Shown here: positions 17,451-26,680 of the stretch, one piece after another | Position numbering within the stretch: the stretch's first letter is position 1 | How the letters are laid out: every line of letters begins with the position of its first letter | Source: JAXGPX01 sp040766745 | GTDB taxonomy: Bacteria > Bacillota > Sulfobacillia > Fermentithermobacillales > Fermentithermobacillaceae | Assembly (NCBI GenBank): GCA_040766745.1 | Contig: JAXGPX010000004.1 | Location: forward strand, 62,001 to 126,000 | DNA length: 64,000 bases | Direction of reading: 5' to 3' | The notes under the pieces: model-generated | What the model was told of the DNA's origin: nothing | Databases searched by the model: none | The model's input: the letters and a program-made list of their open reading frames with translations, nothing else | Made by a program: the position numbers and the translations under genes

Positions 17451-18341
17451 TAAATCAGATAGATAATATAATTATACAAGCATCTAAAAAGCATAATATA
17501 ACTTAGATCAAGCCATCTTTTTCGTTACCTCTTTACATGTTGTTTAGGTAGTATCTGCCCTATAGTCGGCCGGTCTCCCAGCTTCGAGAACCAACAAGAA
17601 TAGTGCCTTTCCCCGGACATACCGTCCTTAACCCATTCGGCGGTGAATGTCCTAACAAACTTAGATAAGAGGTATGCAGTACTACCAGAAATGTACCTGG
17701 TTCATTCTTCGACACTGCCGTGCAAGAAGGGGTGTAATCAACCATACTGGAACAGTGCAAACTCCTCCTGGCCCTTTTCATCCGTATTTTCATCTCCCTC
17801 CGGTGTCGATTATGGAACTCTTGAGAGAAGTTCCTGACCCAACAGTTCAATGAGCAGCTCAGGCACGTATGCTTCTCTCGTGTGCTCAGCATGGACTATA
17901 ACGGAGAAGAACTCGCAGTCGCCGCTTTTCAGGATGGCTGGTATATGCCGAGTAATCAATGCAGTTTCTACCTCGCCGTTTATGCAAATACGGGTCTGGC
18001 TTATGCCGGTCACTACCAACACAGCCTTGACAGGAGTTTGATAGATTCTTACCCTCTCGGGGGCCGCCCGGTGGACGAGAACTCCCTGACCGTAACGTGG
18101 GGAGACTGAAGTCAAACAGATCCAAGAGTGGGAATAACACGAACTACATGGAGGTACTTGGAGAGGGAAAGCAAACCTGTACGAAAACCGGGCAGCTTTC
18201 TGGCAAACCTGTAGTTTTACCGGACAGCTGCCCGAAATCCGTACAGTTTCTCGGGTAAACCTGCCTAGGAACCATGGTCACGGAACTGGCTCAAGAACTC
18301 TCTGGAACCGTACAAACCGCCGACGTTATAGGTAATGGATC
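17451..18341. other. Intergenic stretch without a supported gene
   Basis: 890 bases. Overlapping open frames occur on both strands (17810-18115 minus is the longest of interest, TTG start, no ribosome site), but none matches a family I know. At 18168-18270 three loosely similar 33-45 base segments (AAACCTGTACG, AAACCTGTAGT, GTAAACCTG contexts) with CGGGCAGCT / AGCTGCCCG form an inverted pair. Confidence 0.4.
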
Positions 18342-20141
18342 CTAAAAACTGTTCACCACCTCATCCACCAGCGATCCAACATAGTCCACAGCAGTACGGA
18401 TAGGCTCAGGCTTGGTCATATCCAAACCGGCCATCTCGGCAAGTTCCATTGGGTTCTTAGAACCTCCGGCTTTGAGCACCTTCAGCCAGCGGTCTACTGC
18501 CGGCCGGCCTTCTACCTGAATGGCTTTAGCTACAGCAGTACCTATAGTCAGTCCGGCTGAGTATGTATATGGATACAACCCCATGTAGTAGTGGGGCTGC
18601 CGCATCCATGTCAGCCTTGCCCCGTCATCGACTTCTACTTCCTCGCCCCAGAATTCTTCAAGGATATCGCCCTGGACCTGGCTGAGCGTAGTGGCTGTTA
18701 TTGGCTGGCCCTTCTCAGCAAGGGCATAGATCCGTCTTTGGAGTTCTCCTTCAATCAAATGGCGGACGAAGTTATGATGATAAGTAGTTAAGAATTGCAT
18801 TATCACCCAGCGGCGCATGCGAACGTCGCGGCTCTGAGATAGAATATGGTTGCCTACCAGGAGCTCATTTATGGTCGACGGTGCTTCTACAAAGAACATC
18901 GAAGGTTCGGCATTTGCCAGCCTCTGGTTGCGCAATGTAAGCTCGCCGTGGCCTGCATGGCCTAATTCGTGAGACAGAGTCAGGGCGTTGCGCATGCTGT
19001 CGGTCCAGGTAATCAGTATGTAGGGATGGACCCCTGGGACTGTGCTGCAGAATGCCCCGGTTGACTTTCCAATGTTGTCGGCAAGGTCTATCCAGCGGTT
19101 TTTCAGCCCGGTGTCGATAATCTCGATATACTCAGGCCCAAGAACTGAAAGCCCGTCCAGAATAACCCTTGAGGCCTGCTCGAAAGTAGTTGGCGGGCTG
19201 AAGTCCGGGTCAAGGGGAGCTTCTATGTCACAGTAAAGCATCTTATCCAGGCCCAAGACCTGCTTTCTTAGCCGGGCATACCGCCTCATATGGGGTGCCA
19301 GATCAGTCAAAATAATGTCATGGAGATTGTTGTAGACGTCGATTGATACTTCCTGTTCCTTCAGTAACATGTGAATTGCAGAAGGGTAGCCCCTGAGTTT
19401 TGCCAGGACCACGTTCTTTTTGACCTCGGTGCCCCAGGTTGCGCCATAGGTGTTTTGGTAAGCCTTCAGGCCTTTTGTAAATGAAGCAAAGGCATTGCGG
19501 CGGAGAACAATGTCAGCCGACCTTTCATACCTATTCTCGTAACCGGCAAAGGACATAGGGAGCTGGTTTCCGTCCTTATCAGCGACAGGTTCAAAAGACA
19601 TGTCTGCAGCCTTAGAACGTTGGTATATGGTATAGGCTGCATCCAAAACTTCGCCGAGGGCCGCAAGTACCTTCTCTGTTTCTGGATTAAGAGTATGAGG
19701 CTTGAGTTCAAGAGCCTTTTCAATCATTCGGCGGAATTCCTTGAGCCCTGGCTCTTCCTCAAGGTATTTTTCCACCGTTCCGTCAGGAAGGCTCAGAAGT
19801 TCGGTTTGAACGAAAGATGTTTCTGAACTCATTCGAGCACCCAGAGCAGCTACGCGTCCTGCCATTACCTGATTGTCAGACGACGTGCCATCGGCTGATA
19901 ACTTCAGCGACGCATAGGAACCTACCCGGAAAACTCGTTTGTACAGAGCCTCGAGCGATTCAAAGCATTCCAGAAGAACCGAAGATCCTTCGCTAAACCT
20001 GCCTCTGTATTGGGTAATAGTCCCGATTTCAGCAGCAACCCCCTTAAGTTCAGACTCCCAGGCGCTGTCATTAGGAAATAAATCGGCTAGATTCCAGGTT
20101 AGTTCCTCGGGAACTTCGGAACGCGAAAGACGTTTTGCCAT
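18342..20141 (-). CDS. pepF: Oligoendopeptidase F (M3 family)
   Basis: A cytoplasmic zinc metallopeptidase that cuts peptides of roughly 7-17 residues. The 599-residue product has the M3 core HELGHAGHGELTLRNQ (HExxH zinc site) with downstream glutamate in FFVEAPSTINELLVGN, and the C-terminal YHHNFVRHLIEGELQRRIY and PHYYMGLYPYTYSAG blocks of PepF. Length fits the family (about 600). I chose the ATG at 20141 behind AAGGGGG instead of the longer frame from 20219. It is monocistronic, 202 bp after the patatin-like gene. A role in recycling peptides fits the peptide-rich content of the window. Confidence 0.95.
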   Translation of the reverse strand: MAKRLSRSEVPEELTWNLADLFPNDSAWESELKGVAAEIGTITQYRGRFSEGSSVLLECFESLEALYKRVFRVGSYASLKLSADGTSSDNQVMAGRVAALGARMSSETSFVQTELLSLPDGTVEKYLEEEPGLKEFRRMIEKALELKPHTLNPETEKVLAALGEVLDAAYTIYQRSKAADMSFEPVADKDGNQLPMSFAGYENRYERSADIVLRRNAFASFTKGLKAYQNTYGATWGTEVKKNVVLAKLRGYPSAIHMLLKEQEVSIDVYNNLHDIILTDLAPHMRRYARLRKQVLGLDKMLYCDIEAPLDPDFSPPTTFEQASRVILDGLSVLGPEYIEIIDTGLKNRWIDLADNIGKSTGAFCSTVPGVHPYILITWTDSMRNALTLSHELGHAGHGELTLRNQRLANAEPSMFFVEAPSTINELLVGNHILSQSRDVRMRRWVIMQFLTTYHHNFVRHLIEGELQRRIYALAEKGQPITATTLSQVQGDILEEFWGEEVEVDDGARLTWMRQPHYYMGLYPYTYSAGLTIGTAVAKAIQVEGRPAVDRWLKVLKAGGSKNPMELAEMAGLDMTKPEPIRTAVDYVGSLVDEVVNSF

Positions 20142-20305
20142 TTGTAATCCCCCTTTTGCTGGTAACATGAAGGCCAAGAGTCTACCAGGACATATCTTGC
20201 CCGAGTCCCTTTCGATCACCCTGTGCCGGTAGTATAAAAACTGAGGGTGACGGCTGGGTTCATTGAGCCAATAATTCTACTGTGGCCGTTCCAATTCCTA
20301 CCTGA

Positions 20306-20326
20306 AAATACTATGTAATAGTATTT
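20306..20326. promoter_or_regulatory. Perfect 21-bp palindrome
   Basis: AAATACTAT, GTA, ATAGTATTT: nine-base arms around three bases, between the patatin-like gene and pepF. No poly-T run follows on either strand, so an operator is as likely as a terminator. Confidence 0.5.
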
Positions 20327-20343
20327 GAGTGAGTGGTCTGCAT

Positions 20344-21495
20344 TCAGTGGCGAGGTCGGGTGGCCTTGATATTCGGGAAACTGTGAATCAGGCCCCTTGC
20401 AGCTTCTTTGCCTGCCTCAATAAGCTCTTTTGCCTTGTAGAATTGGTGTGCGTGGAAGGGCCGGGTATTCGGGTGCAGCAGAATATTGGGCTTTGATCGG
20501 TTTGTTCTCTCCGCTCTCTCTTGTTCCAGAGCTTCATTCATTATGTCAACCGATTGGAGAATGGCTTTAATGCCAGCCCAGTTAAGGCTTGACTCGCTTT
20601 TGGCCTTGTCTTGATCGAGTCTGTCTTTGCCGGATTTGCCTTTTCCGGGAGGTGTCAAATCCTCTGCGGCCCCGGCTTGTCCTACGGAGTGAATACCGGG
20701 ATATAGACGGCTGAGGGATTCTCTAGCCGCACTTCCCAGTTTCTCATCAAATATCCTGTCAACTACCTCGTGGTACCTTTCGATGTGCCGCGAATGCCTG
20801 CTTGCCCTATCAGCCGTAATCTCCCTGACGCGTTCCCTTATTAGGTCCGCCGTCTTCGCCGAGAGCATTATGCCCGATGTAGCCAGAGACCAAATGTCTC
20901 CGGAATTCGATACGTTCACAGCAACAGTGAATTTGGCACCTAGTTCATGAAGAATGTCTACAGGAACATTGTCTACCAGGCCGCCATCTACCAGAGTCGT
21001 GCCGTTGATTTCTACCGGTACAAACAACCCTGGAACTGACATGCTTGCCCTCACTGCCGTAGCAATATCTCCTTCATCAATATACACAGGCTCACCTGTG
21101 TCGAGATCACATGCAACCACAACCAGGCTAATTCCACTGCGCCGCAAATCGGCAAAGCTGAGGCCCCTGGTAAGCTGACGCAGAATGCTTTCGACAACAT
21201 CCCCCTTGAATAAGCCGCCGTCCCAGTGGAGATCTGCCCATTGGCGCATGGCCTGCCTGGTCAGAGACCGGGCCATGTTCTCGGCAAGATTCAGGGTTCC
21301 GCATGCGTATGCCGCGCCGATTATTGCGCCCATGCTAGTTCCGGAGACAATAGAGAAATGTAGGCCTGCCTGCGTCAAAGCGTTCAGGACCCCTATGTGG
21401 CTCAGTCCCAAGGCACCGCCTCCACCAAGGGCGATACCGGGAATGATGTTCTCAGCAGAGAGATTTCTAGACATATTCATTTTGCCATTATCCAT
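20344..21495 (-). CDS. Patatin-like phospholipase (RssA/NTE type)
   Basis: A serine-aspartate dyad lipid acyl hydrolase. Residues about 15-60 hold the oxyanion loop GIALGGGGALGLSHIGVL and nucleophile elbow SGTSMGAIIGAAYACG. The aspartate comes in LVDGGLVDNVPVDIL near residue 165. The first 290 residues are the patatin domain. The last 90, including a charged low-complexity part (PGKGKSGKDRLDQDKAKSE), end in a region with ILLHPNTRPFHAHQFYKA. No signal peptide or membrane span, so it is probably cytoplasmic. The start MDNGKMNMSRN at 21495 has GGAG upstream; the second ATG (21480) is possible. Substrate unknown. Confidence 0.88.
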   Translation of the reverse strand: MDNGKMNMSRNLSAENIIPGIALGGGGALGLSHIGVLNALTQAGLHFSIVSGTSMGAIIGAAYACGTLNLAENMARSLTRQAMRQWADLHWDGGLFKGDVVESILRQLTRGLSFADLRRSGISLVVVACDLDTGEPVYIDEGDIATAVRASMSVPGLFVPVEINGTTLVDGGLVDNVPVDILHELGAKFTVAVNVSNSGDIWSLATSGIMLSAKTADLIRERVREITADRASRHSRHIERYHEVVDRIFDEKLGSAARESLSRLYPGIHSVGQAGAAEDLTPPGKGKSGKDRLDQDKAKSESSLNWAGIKAILQSVDIMNEALEQERAERTNRSKPNILLHPNTRPFHAHQFYKAKELIEAGKEAARGLIHSFPNIKATRPRH

Positions 21496-21945
21496 ATCAT
21501 CATAGCTCCAATAGTCTTCATCTCCTTCATCTTATGCAAAACAAGATATTCCCGGCAAGTGTTCGCAACAAACATGTTACTCATGCTCCTTCTTTGAAAT
21601 CAAAGTGTTAAGCAATCCGCGAAGAGGCTCCGCTTTTATTAGGTTTCAATCGTATAACTATTGGTGACAAAGACAGATCGATAACTCGATTGCCATGTTT
21701 CTATAGTCCCCCGGCTGCCCCTTCCGGAAGGTTCGGGAAAGGCCGGGCCTTGATTGCTATTTTCCTACAGTCTCCCCGGTTACCCGAATTTACCACGGTA
21801 GATGATAAATCCAAACTGCACCGGCTGGGGTGTTTATGCAGGATCCATGAAGGAGGATGGGGAAATATACACTGTCATAAAAATGCATTAAGAAAACACG
21901 GAACAAATCAAAGCGTACCAGAGTAGGTGAGGGCCCCTGTCATCA
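21496..21945. other. Intergenic region upstream of the sigma-54 activator
   Basis: 450 bases between divergent genes. A diverged direct duplication of about 33 bp begins at 21688 and 21752 (GATTGCCATGTTTCTATAGT against GATTGCTATTTTCCTACAGT). No palindrome of the kind found downstream of the activator was seen here. Confidence 0.45.
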
Positions 21946-23751
21946 TTGTCCGAAGTCACAAGTATTGCCCAAGAAGTCTGCAATGCCATAGCGTCTGTTC
22001 TAGGCGTCGATGTCGAAATTGTGGACGACCGGCTTTTGAGGGTTGCAGGTACCGGCAAATACCGTACAAGAGTTGGGTGGTCCCTTGAAAGTGAGGGGGC
22101 AGTCTACCGGTATGTGCTAAATACCGGTAAAGGTGTTGCTGTGACCGAACCAGGAAAAGAAGCCATATGCAAGGATTGTGATAGGTTCGGAGTATGTGAG
22201 GAGACAGCTGAACTATCATCGCCAATCATAGTCGAGGGAAAAACCATAGGCGTAATCGGGCTTGTATGTTTTGATGAAGATCAGCGCAACCGGATGGTGT
22301 CACGTCTTGAGTCCCATAAAGAATTCACTGGCCACATGGCTGATCTGCTTGCCGCAAAGGCGGTTGAGACCGAGCTTTTCCTTGAGAAGCAGCTTGCCGC
22401 TGAGATTATTATGCTGCTTATGGACAAGACTGATGAAGCTGTAATCGCTGTCGATCAATCGGCTAAGGTCATCTACCTAAACAGCAGAGCTGAGAAGATG
22501 ATTGGAATCAAAAAGGCCGATGTCTTGTCTGGGAAAGTGCCTGGCAACGGCCGCATGAAAGCGGTATTTGAGCTCTTCAAGGATCTGTTATCATCAGAGA
22601 AGAAGTACAGTTCCCAGGAAATATTTCTGGATCTTGGTGACGGAGAACAAGGATATATGGTGTCCACAAGTGTCCTGGAAGGCGATGGCCACAGCCTGGG
22701 AGCCATAGCTTCGATAATACCTCTGCTTGAACTGCATCGTTGGGCTTACGACATCACCCATGGCGGTGCAGGGCCTGCTCTTGAAATGAGCATTTTGGTC
22801 GGTAACAGCAGCGGGATTACAGAGGTAAAGAATACGGCGCTGAGAGTAGCCCGGAGTCCGTCTACCGTTCTTATTCGGGGTGAAAGCGGTACAGGAAAGG
22901 AACTGCTTGCGCGGGCTATCCACTCTGCAAGCAACAGGGCAGATAAGCCTTTTGTGGCGGTAAACTGCGCAGCAATACCCGATGGGCTCCTGGAGAGCGA
23001 ACTCTTCGGGTATGAGGAAGGCTCCTTTACAGGAGCGCGGAAAGGAGGGAAGCCAGGCAAGTTTGAAATAGCAGACGGCGGAACCCTGTTTCTCGATGAA
23101 ATTGGCGACATGTCACTGCACCTTCAGGCCAAATTGCTGAGAGTGCTGCAAGAGCGGCAGGTAGAGAGAATTGGCTCTACAAAAGGCAGGCAATGCGATG
23201 TAAGGATCATAGCCGCTACCAATCAGGATCTCGAGTTCAAGATGCAACATGGCGAATTCCGCGATGACCTCTATTTTCGGCTCAACGTGATTCCTATTAG
23301 AATTCCTCCTCTTAGAGAGCGCCTAGAGGACATTGAACCGCTGGTATGGCATTTTGTATGGAAGTATTCGGAGATAATGGGAAAACAGATAACGGGAATT
23401 GATCCCAAGGTGTTTGATGTTTTGAAGCAGTATTCCTGGCCAGGGAATGTAAGAGAACTGGAGAACGCAGTTGAATATGCTATCAATTTTGAAAATGATC
23501 GGGTTCTGCAGTGCGATAGTTTGCCTCAGAAGCTGAGGATTGAATGCGGTTCTCTAGGTGCAGGTAAGGCAGCTGCTGCTGAGCTAGGTACTCCTTTGAC
23601 CCTTGAGCAAATGGAAGTGGCCATGATACGCAAGGCCCTCGAAGAATGCGGCAGCACCTATGAAGGAAAGAAAAGGGCAGCCAGTGTTTTGGGTATAGGG
23701 ATAGCTACTTTGTACCGGAAGATAGCCAGATATGGCCTGGAGGGACAGTAG
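21946..23751 (+). CDS. Sigma-54-dependent transcriptional activator
   Basis: 601 residues in three parts. Residues 1-145 form a GAF-like sensory domain with a cysteine cluster (CKDCDRFGVCEE), seen in clostridial enhancer-binding proteins. Residues about 150-260 are a PAS domain (DKTDEAVIAVDQSAKVIYLN). Residues 285-520 are the AAA+ domain with Walker A GESGTGKE (about 311), the sigma-54 contact loop GSFTGA (usual GAFTGA with serine) and Walker B GGTLFLDEIGD. A Fis-type helix-turn-helix ends the protein (KRAASVLGIGIATLYRKIAR). The start is TTG at 21946 with a GTGAGGG site. It directly precedes two identical-type palindromes and a -24/-12 promoter, so it very likely switches on the catabolic operon that follows. 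Confidence 0.93.
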   Translation: MSEVTSIAQEVCNAIASVLGVDVEIVDDRLLRVAGTGKYRTRVGWSLESEGAVYRYVLNTGKGVAVTEPGKEAICKDCDRFGVCEETAELSSPIIVEGKTIGVIGLVCFDEDQRNRMVSRLESHKEFTGHMADLLAAKAVETELFLEKQLAAEIIMLLMDKTDEAVIAVDQSAKVIYLNSRAEKMIGIKKADVLSGKVPGNGRMKAVFELFKDLLSSEKKYSSQEIFLDLGDGEQGYMVSTSVLEGDGHSLGAIASIIPLLELHRWAYDITHGGAGPALEMSILVGNSSGITEVKNTALRVARSPSTVLIRGESGTGKELLARAIHSASNRADKPFVAVNCAAIPDGLLESELFGYEEGSFTGARKGGKPGKFEIADGGTLFLDEIGDMSLHLQAKLLRVLQERQVERIGSTKGRQCDVRIIAATNQDLEFKMQHGEFRDDLYFRLNVIPIRIPPLRERLEDIEPLVWHFVWKYSEIMGKQITGIDPKVFDVLKQYSWPGNVRELENAVEYAINFENDRVLQCDSLPQKLRIECGSLGAGKAAAAELGTPLTLEQMEVAMIRKALEECGSTYEGKKRAASVLGIGIATLYRKIARYGLEGQ

Positions 23752-23776
23752 AAAGTGTATCATTTCGAGAAATCCA

Positions 23777-23789
23777 TATCAGTTTGATA
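23777..23789. promoter_or_regulatory. Upstream activator site 1 (TATCA-N3-TGATA)
   Basis: Perfect palindrome TATCA GTT TGATA, 25 bp after the activator gene and about 260 bp before the sigma-54 promoter. It shares both arms exactly with the second copy 70 bp away. Proposed binding site of the activator's Fis-type domain. Confidence 0.7.
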
Positions 23790-23846
23790 AATGGTAACCA
23801 ACAGGCTCGTTAAGGGCGCTTTTCAGTACTCCCCTAGTTAACTACA

Positions 23847-23859
23847 TATCAAAATGATA
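23847..23859. promoter_or_regulatory. Upstream activator site 2 (TATCA-N3-TGATA)
   Basis: TATCA AAA TGATA, same arms as site 1, exactly 70 bp further on and about 190 bp upstream of the -24/-12 element, a typical enhancer distance. Confidence 0.7.
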
Positions 23860-24047
23860 ACGAACGACATCACTGGGTAAAGATGCCGGCAATGTCGTCA
23901 GCGTTTTCGCAAATTCCCAGTTCTTCTGTGACCGGCAACGATATAGCCTGAATAGACAATGTTTTGCCAATTCGGGTTATTACCTGAGAGATGGTATCAG
24001 CGGGAAGATTACGGTAAGCAACTAGCGAAAGTGACTACAGTACACGA

Positions 24048-24062
24048 TGGCATGTTTCTTGC
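24048..24062 (+). promoter_or_regulatory. Sigma-54 (-24/-12) promoter
   Basis: TGGCATGTTTCTTGC matches the consensus TGGCACG-N4-TTGC at every fixed position but one (C to T). GG and GC are 12 bases apart, as required. Transcription should begin near 24074, leaving a short leader with AAAGGGGG before the TTG start at 24102. Confidence 0.88.
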
Positions 24063-24101
24063 TTGATTATTACTATGAATAGTCCAAAGGGGGCACTCGA
24101 T

Positions 24102-25298
24102 TTGCTTAACGAAGAACGGGTTAGTTTTCTAGTAGGGCTTTGCCAGAGGATGATCCAATGTCCAAGCCTCTCCGGTCAGGAGGGCGATCTTGCTTCCCTG
24201 ATTCAAGAAACCATGATTTCTCTGGGCTATGATGAAGTCAGGGTAGACAGGTACGGGAACGTAATAGGCCGGATCTCCTTTGCCAGGCCTGGCAAAAGGA
24301 TTTTGTTTGAAGGGCATATGGACCATGTGGACCCCGGAGACTTGTCTCAATGGACTGTTGACCCCTACGGAGGGGCCATGAAAGATGGCAGGATCTACGG
24401 GCGCGGAACTTCTGACATGAAGGGCAGCCTAGCAGCGATGATAACTGCGGCTGCTTACCTCAAGGCTGATAAGCCAAACGATTTGAGTGGGGACATCCTC
24501 GTGGCAGGGTCTGTTCATGAGGAGTGTTTTGAGGGAGTAGCATCGCAGGAAATCGGTGAGGCGTACAAGCCCGATTATGTTGTAATCGGAGAGGCCTCTT
24601 CATTGAACCTAAAGAGGGGCCAAAGGGGCCGGGCAGAAGTAGTACTTGAAACTTACGGCAAATCTGCCCATTCGTCAAATCCTCAGGAAGGGCTCAATGC
24701 AGTCAAGAAAATGGTTAAGCTCTTGTCTCGGATCGAGGAATCATACACACCTCCAACTAACGAAATCCTGGGCAAGGGAATCCTTGAGCTTACTGACATT
24801 ATCTCGTCTCCGTATCCGGGAGCCAGTGTTGTGCCTGATAGGTGCAGGGTTACTTTCGACAGAAGACTCCTGGTGGGAGAGACGCAGGAAGACGTTTTGG
24901 GAGCACTTCAGCAAGTGGCCGACGAGATAGGAGAAAAAGATCCTGAATTCAAGGCCAAGGCGAGCATAGCTACGGGCGAGGAAAAATGCTACACAGGCGA
25001 GCCTATTAGGGCTCAGCGGTTTGCCCCCGGGTGGTTGCTAGACGATGGCCACGAATACGTAAGAAGAGCCTTAGCAGGCCTGCAAAAGGCCGGCCTATCA
25101 CCTGAACTTTCACATTATGCCTTCTGTACAAATGGAAGCTACTACGCCGGAGTGGCAGGGATACCCACCATTGGTTTCGGCGCTTCTAAGGAAGAACTAG
25201 CTCATGTAATCGATGAATATGTGGAAATTGAGCAGTTGGCCGCGGCATGCAGAGGCTATTATGCAATTTCCGCAGCAATGCTTGATGGGAGTTGCTGA
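24102..25298 (+). CDS. M20-family metal hydrolase (YgeY/ArgE/DapE type)
   Basis: 398 residues. Zinc-binding and catalytic segments of the M20 family are intact: LFEGHMDHVDPGD (first histidine and acid); GRGTSDMKGSLAAM (bridging aspartate); VHEECFEGVASQE (general base glutamate pair); VIGEASS. The closest recollection is YgeY, labelled a selenium-metabolism hydrolase, but the family also includes deacylases and dipeptidases. The frame opens at 24063, immediately after the -12 element, so transcription cannot include that start. TTG at 24102 behind AAAGGGGG is the workable one. First gene of the sigma-54 operon; presumably frees amino acids from acylated or peptide forms. Confidence 0.85.
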   Translation: MLNEERVSFLVGLCQRMIQCPSLSGQEGDLASLIQETMISLGYDEVRVDRYGNVIGRISFARPGKRILFEGHMDHVDPGDLSQWTVDPYGGAMKDGRIYGRGTSDMKGSLAAMITAAAYLKADKPNDLSGDILVAGSVHEECFEGVASQEIGEAYKPDYVVIGEASSLNLKRGQRGRAEVVLETYGKSAHSSNPQEGLNAVKKMVKLLSRIEESYTPPTNEILGKGILELTDIISSPYPGASVVPDRCRVTFDRRLLVGETQEDVLGALQQVADEIGEKDPEFKAKASIATGEEKCYTGEPIRAQRFAPGWLLDDGHEYVRRALAGLQKAGLSPELSHYAFCTNGSYYAGVAGIPTIGFGASKEELAHVIDEYVEIEQLAAACRGYYAISAAMLDGSC

Positions 25299-25423
25299 CA
25301 GCCGTCGTTTGATTTCAGCGCCGGGCGCACAGGCGGCCCTGGCTTTTCAAGCGGAGTTCATTTGCTGGTTTAGGGCAATTTGCGGGCAATGGAACTACTA
25401 ATCAGAGAAGAAGGGTAGCAGGA

Positions 25424-26659
25424 ATGCAAAAGCACTTTGAGCTGAGATGTGTTTTGTGCGGGCGGCGTTACCCCGAAGGGGAGGTTGAATACACCTGTCC
25501 CCACTGCGGAATCGATGGGACTTTGGATGTGCTTTACGACTATGGCCAGGTTAAGAAGGAGCTAAACAGAGAAAAACTTCAGAAAGATCCGACGCCAGGC
25601 ATGTGGAGGTATTGGCCGGTTCTTCCTGTTCACGATAGGGCAAATATACCCTCTTTGGCTGTAGGAGGGACTCCATTATATGAGAACAAGGCTGTGGCAG
25701 CAGAGTATGGTGTAAAGCGGTTCTTCGTCAAAGACGACGGCCGAAACCCTACAGGTTCTCTCAAAGACCGGGCCAGTGGAGTGGCTGTTGCCAGAGCCTT
25801 GGATCTAGGGCGCACGCACATAAGCTGCTCATCTACCGGCAACGCAGCCAGCTCGTTGTCGGGGTTTGCTGCAGTTGCTTCAATAGGTGCGACGATTTTT
25901 GTGCCTGAGAAAGCACCTGTGGCCAAGATCACCCAGTTGCTGGTGTATGGAGCCCGTGTGGTACTTGTCAAAGGTGACTACAGAGACGCTTTCGACCTTT
26001 CTGTCAAAGCCATCGACTACTTCGGATGGTATAACCGAAACTGTGCCATAAATCCATACCTAGTTGAAGGTAAAAAGACCTGTGGGCTTGAGATTGCTGA
26101 GGAATTAGGTTGGAATGTCCCCGACTACCTGTTTGTCTCAGTTGGTGACGGATGTATCATCAGCAGTCTGTATAAAGCCTTTTACGACCTGGTAAACCTG
26201 GGAATAGCAGACCATTTTCCAAAGATCATTGGTGTCCAGGCCGAGGGCTGCTCCCCAATACATGACGCAGTGAAAAGCAACCTTCCGAAAGTCGTACCTG
26301 CCCGGAGAAGCAATACACTGGCTGATTCCATAGCAGTGCGAGCCCCTAGGAATTGGGCCAAGGCACTGAGGGCTGTAAGAGAGACCGGCGGTTCAATGGT
26401 GACAGTTGAGGATACCGAAATACTTGGGGCCATCAAGGAATTGGCCGAAAGTACCGGCGTTTTCGCCGAGCCTGCAGGAGTAACCGCATACGCAGGTTTC
26501 TGCAAGATGGCAGCAGAGGGATTGCTCAATTCCAGTTCAACAGTGGTGGTTGTGGCAACAGGCAATGGGCTCAAGGACATATCAGGAGCAAGGAAAGCTG
26601 TAGGCCAACCTTTGATCACTGAACCGGATCTAGATGAACTCATAAAGATCATGAATTAA
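25424..26659 (+). CDS. Threonine synthase-like PLP enzyme
   Basis: 411 residues. It begins with a rubredoxin-like zinc ribbon (CVLCGRRYPEGEVEYTCPHC), then a fold-type-II PLP domain. The cofactor lysine sits in NPTGSLKDRASG, the phosphate-binding loop in SSTGNAASS, and VVATGNGLKD near the end. Threonine synthases have this layout, but in a catabolic operon it may instead act as a lyase or aminomutase-type enzyme on another substrate. The ATG at 25424 follows GAAGAAGGG. The gap from the M20 gene is 125 bp; the next gene starts 21 bp after. Confidence 0.82.
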   Translation: MQKHFELRCVLCGRRYPEGEVEYTCPHCGIDGTLDVLYDYGQVKKELNREKLQKDPTPGMWRYWPVLPVHDRANIPSLAVGGTPLYENKAVAAEYGVKRFFVKDDGRNPTGSLKDRASGVAVARALDLGRTHISCSSTGNAASSLSGFAAVASIGATIFVPEKAPVAKITQLLVYGARVVLVKGDYRDAFDLSVKAIDYFGWYNRNCAINPYLVEGKKTCGLEIAEELGWNVPDYLFVSVGDGCIISSLYKAFYDLVNLGIADHFPKIIGVQAEGCSPIHDAVKSNLPKVVPARRSNTLADSIAVRAPRNWAKALRAVRETGGSMVTVEDTEILGAIKELAESTGVFAEPAGVTAYAGFCKMAAEGLLNSSSTVVVVATGNGLKDISGARKAVGQPLITEPDLDELIKIMN

Positions 26660-26680
26660 CTGAGAACGGAGGTAATGCCA

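Noticed and set aside
17810..18115. Minus-strand 101-codon ORF
   Set aside because: TTG start without ribosome site, no known family, overlapped by equally long frames on the other strand.
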